Source: CAYUVA01 sp964448115 [NCBI: uncultured bacterium] (lineage in GTDB: Bacteria; CAYUVA01). Taken from it: DNA of 62,858 nt. How positions within the stretch are numbered: the first letter of the stretch is position 1; each line of letters starts with the position of its first letter. Of this stretch, positions 1 through 8,032 are shown piece by piece. The notes under the pieces were generated by a model. The model did no database searches. It saw nothing but the letters and a program-made list of their open reading frames with translations, and was not told the DNA's origin. The stretch covers positions 1 through 62,858 of the forward strand of contig CAYUVA010000022.1 of assembly GCA_964448115.1 (NCBI GenBank). Reading direction: 5' to 3'. A program made the translations under genes and the position numbers.

Positions 1-158
1 TCAGGCATTTCACCCCTGTCGAGAAGATCCGCGGTGCCATGGAAGCAGCGGGATATGTGCTGTCTGAGTCGTTCGGGTTCCTGCCGTCGCAGTCGTTCAT
101 GATCTTCCGCCGCTCCAACTCGGACGAGAAAGGAGCGAAAAATGAAGATGGAAAATAG
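1..158 (+). CDS. C-terminal end of a SAM-dependent methyltransferase-like protein (cut by window edge)
   Basis: The frame from base 3 is open to a TAG at 156-158 and gives about 51 residues. They read like the last strands of a class I SAM-dependent methyltransferase: a helix (VEKIRGAMEAAGY) followed by a beta-hairpin (SESFGFLPSQSFMIFRR) and a charged tail. This is the usual C-terminal topology of type 11/12 methyltransferases, but the SAM-binding motif lies outside the window, so the call rests on pattern only. The next ORF starts inside its last codons. Confidence 0.45.
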   Translation, partial: RHFTPVEKIRGAMEAAGYVLSESFGFLPSQSFMIFRRSNSDEKGAKNEDGK

Positions 159-399
159 AAAGTTGATCGCATATTGCGGACTCTATTTGTATGAGGGCTT
201 GCCCGGAGAAAATAGTTTACTTAAAGGATTGAGTTACACATGTATCTTTTGGTTCTTCAGAGTTGTCATGCATGCGGCTACTACCAGGATGACCTTAAAC
301 GTGCCAGTACCTATGATACTCTATGGAGTTGGCACAGGTCATATTGAGATGCTTGTCTTGGGCATTCTCTATGGTTTGACACTGAAACCCATGATATAG
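142..399 (+). CDS. Small membrane protein, possibly an N-terminally truncated remnant
   Basis: This 85-aa ORF has an ATG at 142 behind a purine-rich AGGAG at 131-135 and overlaps the previous stop. I do not recognise a named family. The sequence has two hydrophobic segments (about 29-45 and 54-80) with conserved-looking GxGTGxIEML and LGxLYGLTLKP stretches, the pattern of the last two helices of a longer polytopic protein. Base composition is more AT-rich than the upstream fragment. Given the broken methyltransferase fragment that follows, this could be the surviving 3' part of a larger gene. Whether it is expressed is unclear. Confidence 0.4.
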   Translation: MKMENRKLIAYCGLYLYEGLPGENSLLKGLSYTCIFWFFRVVMHAATTRMTLNVPVPMILYGVGTGHIEMLVLGILYGLTLKPMI

Positions 400-411
400 A
401 AACGACTTTAG

Positions 412-666
412 CAGTTCCCTGGCGAAAGTGAGAGCACTGACCATGCCTTATCGTACCTTCCCAAATTGACCAACAAACATATTATCTTTTATATTGGCTG
501 TGGATCTGGAGCACAAACACTCGATTTGGCAAGATTAACCGATGCTCAAATAATTGCCATAGACAATCATCAACCTATTATCAACCATCTTATTAAGCGT
601 TCCTTTTATCTTAAAACTAAATTCGGACTGACAAATTGGGCATATAAATTATCATGCGCAAAATGA
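412..666 (+). pseudogene. Truncated class I methyltransferase remnant
   Basis: The frame is open from 412 (after an in-frame TAG at 409) to the TGA at 664-666. It reads GESESTDHALSYLP, then an almost intact SAM-binding motif I with GCGSGAQTLDLARL, then motif II ending in IAIDNHQP. This is the classic start of a type 11 methyltransferase with the acidic residue after beta-2. After the HQP motif similarity stops: the Rossmann-fold remainder (motifs III-VI, about 150 residues) is absent and the reading frame ends after an unrelated-looking AT-rich tail. No credible start with a ribosome site precedes it; TTG 466 is only a possible one. I infer a decayed gene. Confidence 0.6.
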
Positions 667-689
667 CTTTATCTTTCTAGGGAAGTGGT

Positions 690-2318
690 CTAATCCCCGA
701 AATAGAGCCTCCTGAAGTGCTCAGGTAGTTTATAGATGGTTATGGTCGGTCCTTTAATTTCCCTTGATGGCTTAAAAACAGCTATCTTTTCGGTCAAGCC
801 CTCCAACTGGCGATAAAAGCTGATGAAACGAGCATCTCCCATTTCCTCGTGTCTTAGTTGGATAAAGCTGCTGACTATCACATAATCATAGCCTTCCACG
901 AGTCTGCGATAGAGATTATACCGCTCTATGTCGTTCATCATCTTGGAGATGAAATAACAGGGTAACCCATCGATATTCAGACCATCTAATGCTTGCAGAC
1001 TTCGTCTTACTTCAGGAATGATCAATAACTTGTCAAGATCGCTACAATTTATCAGATCAGCCGTGTATGGGTGCATCAAAAGGCTGCTTTGAGGGGCAAT
1101 ATGTTCTTCTATCCACGCTTTTGCTTCGACCCTGGTATCGGGTTTGCTTAGTTTTCGCAGCTCATCTATTGTCTGAAGCAGAAAGGATAAGCTAAGTGCT
1201 GCAGGGATCAAACACAACAATGCCTTGAGATAATTGGATTTAGCTTTGCTGATCATATTCGATGAAGCCCCCCCTATCAGCATCAATAAAAATGGCAGTC
1301 CGAGCAACCACCAGTATCTCCAACGATTATCAACCATACAGTACGAGATGGTTAAAAACAAAGGAAACGACAAGACTATCAGGGTATTTCTGCTATCGGA
1401 TAATAAACCGAGACCTATGGATAACAACAGGATGATAAACCCTGGAATTCCTATAATCTCTGGCAAAATACGCAACCAGAACCACTGAAGAACACCATGA
1501 GGTGGTAAGCTCTCAACCCCTAGGTTCTCAGGCGATAGTTCATATTTTATTGAGTCCATAACCTCATCAAGGCTGAAGATAAAAAAGGGGCTGGATATAA
1601 TAAATGATGCAACCGTAATCAAGACAAAAATCACCAAGGCTTTAGGATATCCCCTGGTTCCAATATTGTGGCCATGTTCTTCGATTTTAGCAAAGAATAA
1701 AACAAGGGCGAAGGTAGGGATGATCAATCCAGTGGGATACTTTGCGCACAAGGCTTGACCCGCAAAAGCCGCCGAGATTATTAGATCTCGCTTTGATAAC
1801 GATTTTCTCCATCTAAGTGAAAAATAAAAACAACCCAAAGCCAAAGCAGCGGCGAATATATCAACCCTTATTTGCTTGGAGTAATAGACCAGCATCCAAA
1901 GATTCCCAGCTAGGGCGGCGCTGAGTATGCCGGCTGTCCCTCCATAAAGTATCCGAGCGCATAAATAGATTAGATAAACAACCGTTGTGCCGATAATGAT
2001 ACTGATCACTCGACCGGCAAGATAAAGCGGACTCCAATCGATGATCAGGCTGAGAAAAAGATGGGCGACCGACTCATAATAAAGAAATGACATACATGCA
2101 TAGATTCCAGCGAGCAGATAAAGATAATTGGTCGCCGGATAATTCCACCATTGAGGATTGAGATCGCCATAAAGCAGCATCTTAGCGGCTATTGTTGTAT
2201 AGATGCGCTCATCAACCTCGATGATAGCCGGCAAAGAAAGACCCATATTCCAAAGGCGAAGTGCAAGGGATAATAATACTATCAAGCCTAAAATGAAGGA
2301 TTGTAGCCTGCGATTCAT
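690..2318 (-). CDS. GT-C type membrane glycosyltransferase (GT39/ArnT-like)
   Basis: About 542 residues, polytopic. It transfers a sugar from a lipid-phosphate donor to an acceptor on the periplasmic face, by analogy with the PMT/ArnT family; donor and acceptor are unknown. An N-terminal helix is followed by a first periplasmic loop holding the VDERIYT acidic motif, the expected catalytic site of GT-C enzymes. About ten further hydrophobic helices and a soluble C-terminal domain of roughly 150 residues follow, as in the GT39 pattern. The open frame reaches 2333 at a TTG, but I place the start at the ATG at 2318 (MNRRLQSF), which begins the signal-anchor helix. It stands alone, convergent with the left-edge fragments and just downstream (on its strand) of a FadL pseudogene. 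It is one of several GT-C proteins in this window. Confidence 0.75.
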   Translation of the reverse strand: MNRRLQSFILGLIVLLSLALRLWNMGLSLPAIIEVDERIYTTIAAKMLLYGDLNPQWWNYPATNYLYLLAGIYACMSFLYYESVAHLFLSLIIDWSPLYLAGRVISIIIGTTVVYLIYLCARILYGGTAGILSAALAGNLWMLVYYSKQIRVDIFAAALALGCFYFSLRWRKSLSKRDLIISAAFAGQALCAKYPTGLIIPTFALVLFFAKIEEHGHNIGTRGYPKALVIFVLITVASFIISSPFFIFSLDEVMDSIKYELSPENLGVESLPPHGVLQWFWLRILPEIIGIPGFIILLLSIGLGLLSDSRNTLIVLSFPLFLTISYCMVDNRWRYWWLLGLPFLLMLIGGASSNMISKAKSNYLKALLCLIPAALSLSFLLQTIDELRKLSKPDTRVEAKAWIEEHIAPQSSLLMHPYTADLINCSDLDKLLIIPEVRRSLQALDGLNIDGLPCYFISKMMNDIERYNLYRRLVEGYDYVIVSSFIQLRHEEMGDARFISFYRQLEGLTEKIAVFKPSREIKGPTITIYKLPEHFRRLYFGD

Positions 2319-2357
2319 GGAGTAAAATCCCAAGATTGATTAAACTATTTTATATTA

Positions 2358-2709
2358 TCAAAAGTTGAATTCGTATCCAAAAGCTATCTCGAAGTTCATC
2401 GCCTTAAACTCGCCATTGCATGGCGGAGAGGTTATGCTGTTGTGAATAGAGATCCTCGAACTTCCTTTGCCTGATGGACATCGAGTATATGTAGATCGCT
2501 CCGCCAGCGATATTTAGCTTCCGTGTAAGCTGGCAAGCGATAATCGGGGTAATATAAACGGTGCAAAAAGCACCATAAATTGCATGATACTGGGCTACAC
2601 CATCCTCTATGAGCCATGCGCCGGAAAGATTGGGCGCATATATGGATAATCCGAAGACAGTCTTGTTCCAACCGAAGTCATCTGAGTAGGCGATCGATGG
2701 CTTTGTGGT
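2358..2709 (-). pseudogene. Decayed FadL/OmpP1-family outer-membrane protein
   Basis: On the minus strand one frame reads AYSDDFGWNKTVFGLSIYAP, then IEDGVAQYHAIYGAFCTVYI and TPIIACQLTRKLNIAGGAIY. This lines up with the intact FadL of this window (40230-41576) at its GMDKVTVGLGIY, DDGFQRFTVVEIGFRTIFIS and PSVAYEVAKGLSIGATFSY segments. A stop follows, and a second frame then supplies a typical barrel end, FEIAFGYEFNF, stopping at 2358. The signal peptide, N-terminal hatch and most barrel strands are missing, and an in-frame stop lies upstream at 2710-2712. A frameshift plus large deletion therefore separates the two pieces. The other-frame ORF over 2432-2671 is a shadow of this. Confidence 0.65.
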
Positions 2710-2887
2710 TCAAAACCCCTCAGCCATTTATCCCGACTTTATTTGGTTGCGGCTAGGTTGCCTTAGATATATTGACTTCATATTTTTGCCATCAGCACTT
2801 GTAGGGACAGAGCTGGGTATCTGCCATTAAAGAAGTGTTATTAACATAGAATGCTTTAAGAGTCGTCTTTTTATGTAGGAAATTCGA

Positions 2888-2896
2888 TGCTATAAT
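2888..2896 (+). promoter_or_regulatory. Extended -10 promoter upstream of acyl-CoA dehydrogenase
   Basis: TGCTATAAT at 2888-2896 is a perfect -10 with the TG extension. The -35 region (about 2868-2873, T-rich) is poor, as is common for extended -10 promoters. It lies about 50 bases before the TTG start at 2949 and its AGGAGGAG ribosome site at 2939-2945. Confidence 0.45.
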
Positions 2897-2948
2897 TATA
2901 AACTAGCTTCGATTGCAATGTTTTGTAAATACATAAAAGGAGGAGCAA

Positions 2949-4178
2949 TTGTTCGATATATTGCTTGATGAGAGTCAAAAACGCATCAAATATGAGGTCA
3001 GACGCTTCGTAAAGGAAAAGGTGGACGCACAACTCATCAAAGACATGGATGCAGGCGAAGTCCAATACCCAAGGGAGTATGTTCAAGCACTAGGCGAGGC
3101 GGGTTTGCTCGGCTTGAGATTCCCAGTAAAATACGGTGGCAAGGGCTGCGACTGGGTAACCGAGATGGCTGCCATCGAGGAGATCGGGGTCCTCGGTGGC
3201 TCCCTGGCTTGCCTATATTCCTTGCCTAGCATCGTCGGAGAATGCCTGGAGCGCTTCGGAAGTGAGAACCAGAAGGAGAAATACCTGAAGCCGACCATTG
3301 AGGGTAAGCTATTCACCGCCGAGGCTCTGACCGAGCCCCGGGGAGGCTCTGATTTCTTCGGCGCCACCACCACCGCTACTTTCAAGGATGGCTATTATTA
3401 CTTGAATGGTCAAAAGCGCTTCGTGGTCGGCTCCGAGGGCGCTGATTACTTCATGGTCTATGCAAAAACCAGCCAGGATAAGCCGGCGCACCAGTCTCTA
3501 TCCGTATTCATAGTTGAGCGTGATATGGGAGTAACCGTCAAGCATGTCTATGGTCTCATGGGCACGCGCGGTGGAGGCACTGGCAGGCTAATATTTACAG
3601 ATACGAAGGTTCCAGCAGAGAACCTGGTCGGTCAGGAAGGACAGGGAGCACAGATCTTCAATCGAATGATGCTTCCCGAGCGAATGACCAGTGCAGCAGG
3701 GGCTTTAGGCATGGCGCGCGCTGCCCTGGAGGTGGCTGCAAAATATAGCACAAAACGAAAAGCCTTCGGGCAGACTATAAAGAAGTTCCAGGCAGTCAGC
3801 TTCAAGGTCGCTGACTCAGTGGCAGCCCTGGATGCTGCCAGGAGCCTTGTATATACTGCTGCTCGATACATCGACCTCGATCTCGATGCCAGAAGGATGG
3901 TCTCCGAGGCAAAGAAGATCGCCACAGAGACCCTCTGGGCGGTGGTAAACAACGCCATGCAGGTCATGGGAGGCATCGGATATACCAATGTCTTCCCCGT
4001 GGAGCGTTTCCTGCGCGATGCCAGGCTCTCTTTGATCTGGACCGGAACCAATGAGATAATGGACCTGCTCATCCAGCATGAGTACTATAAGGAGCTTGCA
4101 GCCGAGAAGCCTGACAAGCGGGATGTGGAAAAAGATGCTATTGAGGCTGATGCCAAGGATGAAAAGGTTTATGAATAG
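2949..4178 (+). CDS. Acyl-CoA dehydrogenase
   Basis: A 409-residue FAD flavoenzyme oxidising acyl-CoA to trans-2-enoyl-CoA; full family length. The start is TTG at 2949, fixed by a strong AGGAGGAG six bases upstream. Visible family motifs: [10 protein letters not shown] (127-135, flavin/substrate loop), [14 protein letters not shown] (270-283), [22 protein letters not shown] (about 338-359) and IWTGTNEIM (363-371). In medium- and short-chain enzymes the catalytic base is the Glu of a YEGT motif; here that position is Thr365. A Glu sits instead at 244 in [13 protein letters not shown], which aligns with the base of isovaleryl- and long-chain-type dehydrogenases. Substrate is unknown; branched or long acyl chains are possible. 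The 30-residue acidic/basic tail after EYYKEL is unusual. No electron-transfer flavoprotein genes are nearby. Confidence 0.9.
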   Translation: MFDILLDESQKRIKYEVRRFVKEKVDAQLIKDMDAGEVQYPREYVQALGEAGLLGLRFPVKYGGKGCDWVTEMAAIEEIGVLGGSLACLYSLPSIVGECLERFGSENQKEKYLKPTIEGKLFTAEALTEPRGGSDFFGATTTATFKDGYYYLNGQKRFVVGSEGADYFMVYAKTSQDKPAHQSLSVFIVERDMGVTVKHVYGLMGTRGGGTGRLIFTDTKVPAENLVGQEGQGAQIFNRMMLPERMTSAAGALGMARAALEVAAKYSTKRKAFGQTIKKFQAVSFKVADSVAALDAARSLVYTAARYIDLDLDARRMVSEAKKIATETLWAVVNNAMQVMGGIGYTNVFPVERFLRDARLSLIWTGTNEIMDLLIQHEYYKELAAEKPDKRDVEKDAIEADAKDEKVYE

Positions 4179-4212
4179 TCATGGTATTCATCAGGTTACT
4201 CGCCGGGGGGGT

Positions 4213-6000
4213 ATGATGGTTAAAAGATATCTATATTTATATATCATGGGGTGCGCCCTCGCCCTTGGAGTGGCGGCGTTTTTTTTCAATGGCTGCGATG
4301 ATAAGGATGGGGAATACTCCAAGAACATAAGCGATCCCCAACCCCCGTATTTCGTAAATGTAGCCAAGGAGGTCGGTTTAACTGGCATAGACGGCAAGCG
4401 AAACGGGTTCTATGATGTAAACGGCGATGGGTGGCTCGACCTTTTGCTGGGATGCAACTACCTTTACCTAAATGTAGAAGGCGAGGACGGGGAGCGTCGC
4501 TTCATAGACTACACGCAGGAGAGTGGGCTTATCCTGAAAAACCAGATGGGCTTCGAGCGTTTAGCCAAGCTGGCGCTGATGGCTGATGTTGACAATGACG
4601 GGGATCTTGACCTGTACTCAGGAATGTACTTGGATTTTCTTAACCCGGATAATCCGACACCGGATAGCGGTTTTAGAAGCGGCATCTTTCTAAATGACGG
4701 TCAGGGGCACTTTACGCTGCTTGAGAATTCAGGCGTGGAGAATAATCCGGGCACCGAGTGCGCCGCTACCTTCTTCGATTACGATAAGGATGGCTGTATC
4801 GACCTGGCTGTCGGATATTTCTACAAGATGTACGGCAGAAGCTATATGTGCTATCCAAATCGATTGTACAAGGGTAACTGCGACGGGACATTCAGCGATG
4901 TAACCGAACAGGTGGGCATGATGACCTCAGATCGGGTGGCGGATGAGCTGTCCTCGCGACCAACCTACGGCGCCACACACTGCGACTGGAACAACGACGG
5001 GTGGCAGGATCTTTTTTATTGTGTCTATGGGAGACAGAGGAACTATCACTGGAAGAACAACGGCGACGGGACCTTCACCGAGATAGGCTCCAAGACCCAC
5101 TTTGAGGGGGATGATGTCAGAAACGACCCGGATAACCCCTGGTACAGGCAGCATGGCAACACATTCTCTGCTGGAGTCTGCGACTTCGACAAGGACGGGG
5201 ACTTCGATATCATGCTCGGCGAGATAACCCACGAGTGGGCAGGTCCGGCGAGTGATCTATCTCAATTGTTGGTCAATATGGGACCCGAGAACGATTACAT
5301 CTTCAGCCGCGAGTTCAGAGGCATAGTAAAGGAGCATCCAAATCCGAACAACTGGAATAACGGGGATCTGCATGTTGGCTGGATCGATTATGACTACGAC
5401 ACCTTGCCCGACTGCCTGGTGGCTCGCGGTGATTATCCTGATGAACAATATCTAACCTTATACGAACAGGTGCTTGAGCCGGTTGGCTTTTGCGAGAGCA
5501 ACTGCTTTATTGATATAACGGCCGACGCCAACTTCAACTGGGAGGGATGCGGAGCCATATCGGTGGGGGATTATGACCGCGACTGCGTTCCTGATATCAT
5601 GGTTGGACGCAGCCTCATGCGCCTTCCCGCGGAGAAAAGGGAACTTTATGGCACTGATCCCGGCTTGTTCAAGAACCTGGCTGGCAAGCATCGATATGGC
5701 TTGACTATCAGGCTGCAAGGCAAGGGTAAGGGCTTCTCTAATGCGCTCGGCATCGGCGGAAGGATATATGTAACCACCCCTGATGGAACACAGATGGCAG
5801 AGATCCTAGGGGGTGCAGGGCACTGTGGGCAGATAAACGCACACGAGGCGTACTTCGGATTGGGGAGTTACAATAAAGCCGACCAGGTTCGCATCATCTG
5901 GCCGGACTCGGATAACACAGAGCAGGTCTTCAATAATGTGGTTGCTGATCGTATTTATATAGCGGTGGAAGGCGAGGATAAGCTTACCGTGTGGAGATAA
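4213..6000 (+). CDS. Secreted FG-GAP/VCBS repeat protein with C-terminal ASPIC/UnbV domain
   Basis: 595 residues. The start is taken at ATG 4213 (MMVKRYLYLY) behind a G-rich stretch; the longer open frame from 4078 only overlaps the dehydrogenase gene. The N-terminus has a hydrophobic export signal and a cysteine at 28 (FFNGC), an atypical lipobox, so outer-membrane lipoprotein status is possible. The body has at least seven FG-GAP-type calcium loops such as DVNGDGWLDLLLG, DVDNDGDLDLYSG, DYDKDGCIDLAVG and DFDKDGDFDIMLG, forming an integrin-like beta-propeller. The last ~100 residues (NALGIGGRIYVTTPDG to FGLGSYNKADQVRIIWPD) match the ASPIC/UnbV pattern of CRTAC1-like proteins. The role is extracellular, probably binding or adhesion; no enzyme activity is implied. 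Confidence 0.85.
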   Translation: MMVKRYLYLYIMGCALALGVAAFFFNGCDDKDGEYSKNISDPQPPYFVNVAKEVGLTGIDGKRNGFYDVNGDGWLDLLLGCNYLYLNVEGEDGERRFIDYTQESGLILKNQMGFERLAKLALMADVDNDGDLDLYSGMYLDFLNPDNPTPDSGFRSGIFLNDGQGHFTLLENSGVENNPGTECAATFFDYDKDGCIDLAVGYFYKMYGRSYMCYPNRLYKGNCDGTFSDVTEQVGMMTSDRVADELSSRPTYGATHCDWNNDGWQDLFYCVYGRQRNYHWKNNGDGTFTEIGSKTHFEGDDVRNDPDNPWYRQHGNTFSAGVCDFDKDGDFDIMLGEITHEWAGPASDLSQLLVNMGPENDYIFSREFRGIVKEHPNPNNWNNGDLHVGWIDYDYDTLPDCLVARGDYPDEQYLTLYEQVLEPVGFCESNCFIDITADANFNWEGCGAISVGDYDRDCVPDIMVGRSLMRLPAEKRELYGTDPGLFKNLAGKHRYGLTIRLQGKGKGFSNALGIGGRIYVTTPDGTQMAEILGGAGHCGQINAHEAYFGLGSYNKADQVRIIWPDSDNTEQVFNNVVADRIYIAVEGEDKLTVWR

Positions 6001-6089
6001 ATTTATCCCTTATTTCAACAAAGTCAAAACCGGATTGCAAGTCCATTCTCTTTTCGCTATAAGAGCCAACGCGTTTTTTTAGTTGTTGC

Positions 6090-6132
6090 AAAAAAACACA
6101 ATAGTGCTGAGCCAGTAACTGACCCAGCACTA
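6090..6132 (-). terminator. Rho-independent terminator of the HU gene
   Basis: On the minus strand, downstream of HU, a near-perfect hairpin (arms around AGTGCTG and CAGCACT, 6102-6132, loop at TTAC) is followed by a T-rich run (complement of 6090-6096). Confidence 0.7.
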
Positions 6133-6157
6133 CTTTAGGATACCTTGTTGGAAATAC

Positions 6158-6427
6158 TTATTTTACAGCTTCCTTGAGTGACTTACCCGGTGTGAATTTC
6201 GGAACCTTGGTTGCGGGTATCTTGATGGGTTTGCCGGTTGCGGGGTTGCGTCCTTCGCGAGCAGCTCTTTGCTTCACGCTGAAAGTGCCGAATCCGATGA
6301 TGGATACCTTCTCGCCCTTCTTCAGTTGATCAGTGATGTAATCAATGAGAGCATTAAAAGCATCCTCAGCCTGCTTGTTCTTGATCCCCGCTCCATCTGC
6401 CATCGCCTTTACGAGATCTTTCTTCAT
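6158..6427 (-). CDS. hup: HU-family nucleoid DNA-binding protein
   Basis: 89 residues, standard HU length. It binds and bends DNA as a dimer. The sequence starts MKKDLVKAMADGAGIKNKQA and contains the family signature GFGTFSVKQRAAREGRNPATGKPIKIP, which holds the DNA-intercalating Pro of the NPATG loop, and ends in a lysine-rich tail. The start ATG at 6425-6427 has AGGAGG about eight bases upstream. It is monocistronic: strong promoter with a palindrome upstream (6456-6503) and a terminator downstream (6090-6132). I cannot tell HU-alpha from HU-beta or a generic HU. Confidence 0.95.
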   Translation of the reverse strand: MKKDLVKAMADGAGIKNKQAEDAFNALIDYITDQLKKGEKVSIIGFGTFSVKQRAAREGRNPATGKPIKIPATKVPKFTPGKSLKEAVK

Positions 6428-6455
6428 AAGACTTGCCTCCTCTACAAAAAAGTTA

Positions 6456-6503
6456 TTGACCTAATGGTCAACACAATTATAAGTGTCCGATAGGCACTGT
6501 CAA
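6456..6503 (-). promoter_or_regulatory. Consensus sigma70 promoter of HU with an operator-like palindrome
   Basis: On the minus strand, TTGACA (complement of 6498-6503) and TATAAT (complement of 6476-6481) are separated by 16 bases; both hexamers match consensus exactly. Immediately downstream, over the expected start site, lies a perfect inverted repeat TTGACC-TAAT-GGTCAA at 6456-6471. Its position fits a repressor or autoregulatory operator. Confidence 0.8.
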
Positions 6504-6685
6504 GGTTTTTTTTCATTGATCCATTCTTTTTCTTAAGTGATCTTAGTAAAAAAATGAACTTAATCTTTAATTAAATAGTGGTTCATGCAAAACTTGTCCT
6601 TTAATATCAAATAATTAGCCAAACAACGGTATTCAATAAGCACTTTGCTGCGGCTTTAATTTCAATAAATTAGATATCTGAAAAT

Positions 6686-7072
6686 TTACCATGCCCTGAG
6701 AGATCTCCCTACCTTCAAGGCGGATCGCTGGATCCATATCATCGTTTGATAGTTACGGTTCCTCAGCGATGATCCAAGAGCTGATTGTCTATTGGCTAAA
6801 TCTTGTGCAACGCTTGGTATATCATCTTGTGCTATCAGGTAGATATCACCGCTGCCTGTCTGAAGGAACACTATATCCTTGGTATCATAACGAAGTCTGC
6901 AATCTATATTTCTCTTTGCGATCCTGGTCAGTCCAAGCGCCCGGTCGTAGCGATATACTCCAGTGGCTCCGGGAGAAACATGAACCACTGGATACATCAA
7001 TCCTGATATCAGGTACATGATCATCATGCCTAATAAAAATGCTATGCTATGGGTAATGATCCTTCTGACCAT
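6686..7072 (-). CDS. Small membrane-anchored protein of unknown function
   Basis: 128 residues, not recognised. One N-terminal transmembrane helix (about residues 7-28) anchors a periplasmic or extracytoplasmic domain with short beta-rich segments (VVHVSPGATGVYRYDR, DTKDIVFLQTGSGDIYLIAQDD). The start ATG at 7070-7072 is preceded by GAGGAA. It is the last gene of the eleven-gene minus-strand run, 22 bases after the epimerase stop, and so is probably co-transcribed with the polysaccharide genes. A role in glycan export or assembly is only inferred from position. Confidence 0.6.
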   Translation of the reverse strand: MVRRIITHSIAFLLGMMIMYLISGLMYPVVHVSPGATGVYRYDRALGLTRIAKRNIDCRLRYDTKDIVFLQTGSGDIYLIAQDDIPSVAQDLANRQSALGSSLRNRNYQTMIWIQRSALKVGRSLRAW

Positions 7073-7094
7073 AATTCCTCTACCTCCTATTCAC

Positions 7095-8030
7095 TTATTT
7101 TGTATTGAAGAATTCCCAGGTAATGAGCAATCCCTGTTTCAGCTCAATTACCGGTGAGTAGCCGAGTAAATTTCGTGCTTTGGCTATATCAGCCTGGGAG
7201 TGCATTACATCCCCGCGCCTGGGGGGTAAATGATTTATCGGCACCTTATTACCAGCGATCTCCATCAGCATCTCTGCCAGATGCTTTACTGTATAGCGTT
7301 TTCCGCAGCCTATATTTAGCACCTCTCCATCGATCCCCTCTGCCTTCAAAGCAAGCAGGTTTGCTAATACTACATTATCGACAAAGGTAAAGTCCCTGCT
7401 CTGGGAACCATCTCCATAGATGGTCAATGGCTCATTTCTCATGATATTGTTTATGAACAAAGGGATCACCGCGCTGTATGGAGAATCGGGATCTTGATAG
7501 GGACCAAATATGTTGAAATAACGAAGGCAGCAGGAAACAATGGAGCTCTTTGCTGATATGATTCTAGTATAACTCTCTGCCGCCAGCTTGGAGACCGCAT
7601 AAGGACTCATCGGAGCCGGTGGCATGGTTTCGACTTTCGGCAGCAGATCAGTATCTCCATAAATGGAGGAAGATGAAGCCATGATAAACCGCTCGACATC
7701 CGCTTTGATAGCGCTGGTCAATAAGCATAAGGTGCCGGTTACATTTGCCCTGTTGACCAGAAGTGGCTCAAAAAAGCTCCTCGGCGCCGATGGTATTGCA
7801 GCCTGATGAAGGACATACCTGACACCTTTTACCGCCCGCTCAGCGATCGTTTGATCAGCGACATTGCCACGGATAAGCTCGATATCATTGTAAATGCCAT
7901 CGAGGTTGTCCAGCCTACCGGTTGAAAGATCATCAACCAAGCGCACCCGATATCCTTTAATCAGCAGACTCCTTGCCAGGTTTGAGCCGATGAACCCGCA
8001 GCCACCGCTAACTAAAACAAGATCATCCAT
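7095..8030 (-). CDS. NAD-dependent nucleotide-sugar epimerase/dehydratase (GalE-like)
   Basis: 311 residues, an extended short-chain dehydrogenase. It probably interconverts a UDP- or dTDP-sugar (4-epimerase type) to supply surface glycan synthesis. NAD-binding GGCGFIGSN is at 9-17, DDLSTG at 33-38 binds the adenosine, MASSSSIYG (118-125) carries the catalytic Ser, and YAVSK (144-148) has the catalytic Tyr144 and Lys148. RYFNIFGPYQDP and RDFTFVDN are the usual substrate-loop motifs of UDP-GlcNAc/UDP-glucose 4-epimerase relatives. It starts two bases after the CcmB-like stop, within the polysaccharide operon. The exact sugar cannot be told from sequence. Confidence 0.85.
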   Translation of the reverse strand: MDDLVLVSGGCGFIGSNLARSLLIKGYRVRLVDDLSTGRLDNLDGIYNDIELIRGNVADQTIAERAVKGVRYVLHQAAIPSAPRSFFEPLLVNRANVTGTLCLLTSAIKADVERFIMASSSSIYGDTDLLPKVETMPPAPMSPYAVSKLAAESYTRIISAKSSIVSCCLRYFNIFGPYQDPDSPYSAVIPLFINNIMRNEPLTIYGDGSQSRDFTFVDNVVLANLLALKAEGIDGEVLNIGCGKRYTVKHLAEMLMEIAGNKVPINHLPPRRGDVMHSQADIAKARNLLGYSPVIELKQGLLITWEFFNTK

Positions 8031-8032
8031 AA

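Noticed and set aside
2432-2671. 79-aa minus-strand ORF
   Set aside because: A different frame over the same stretch aligns with FadL; this ORF is its shadow.
4078-4212. N-terminal extension of the FG-GAP protein
   Set aside because: It overlaps the dehydrogenase gene by 100 bases, lacks a ribosome site and would bury the export signal.
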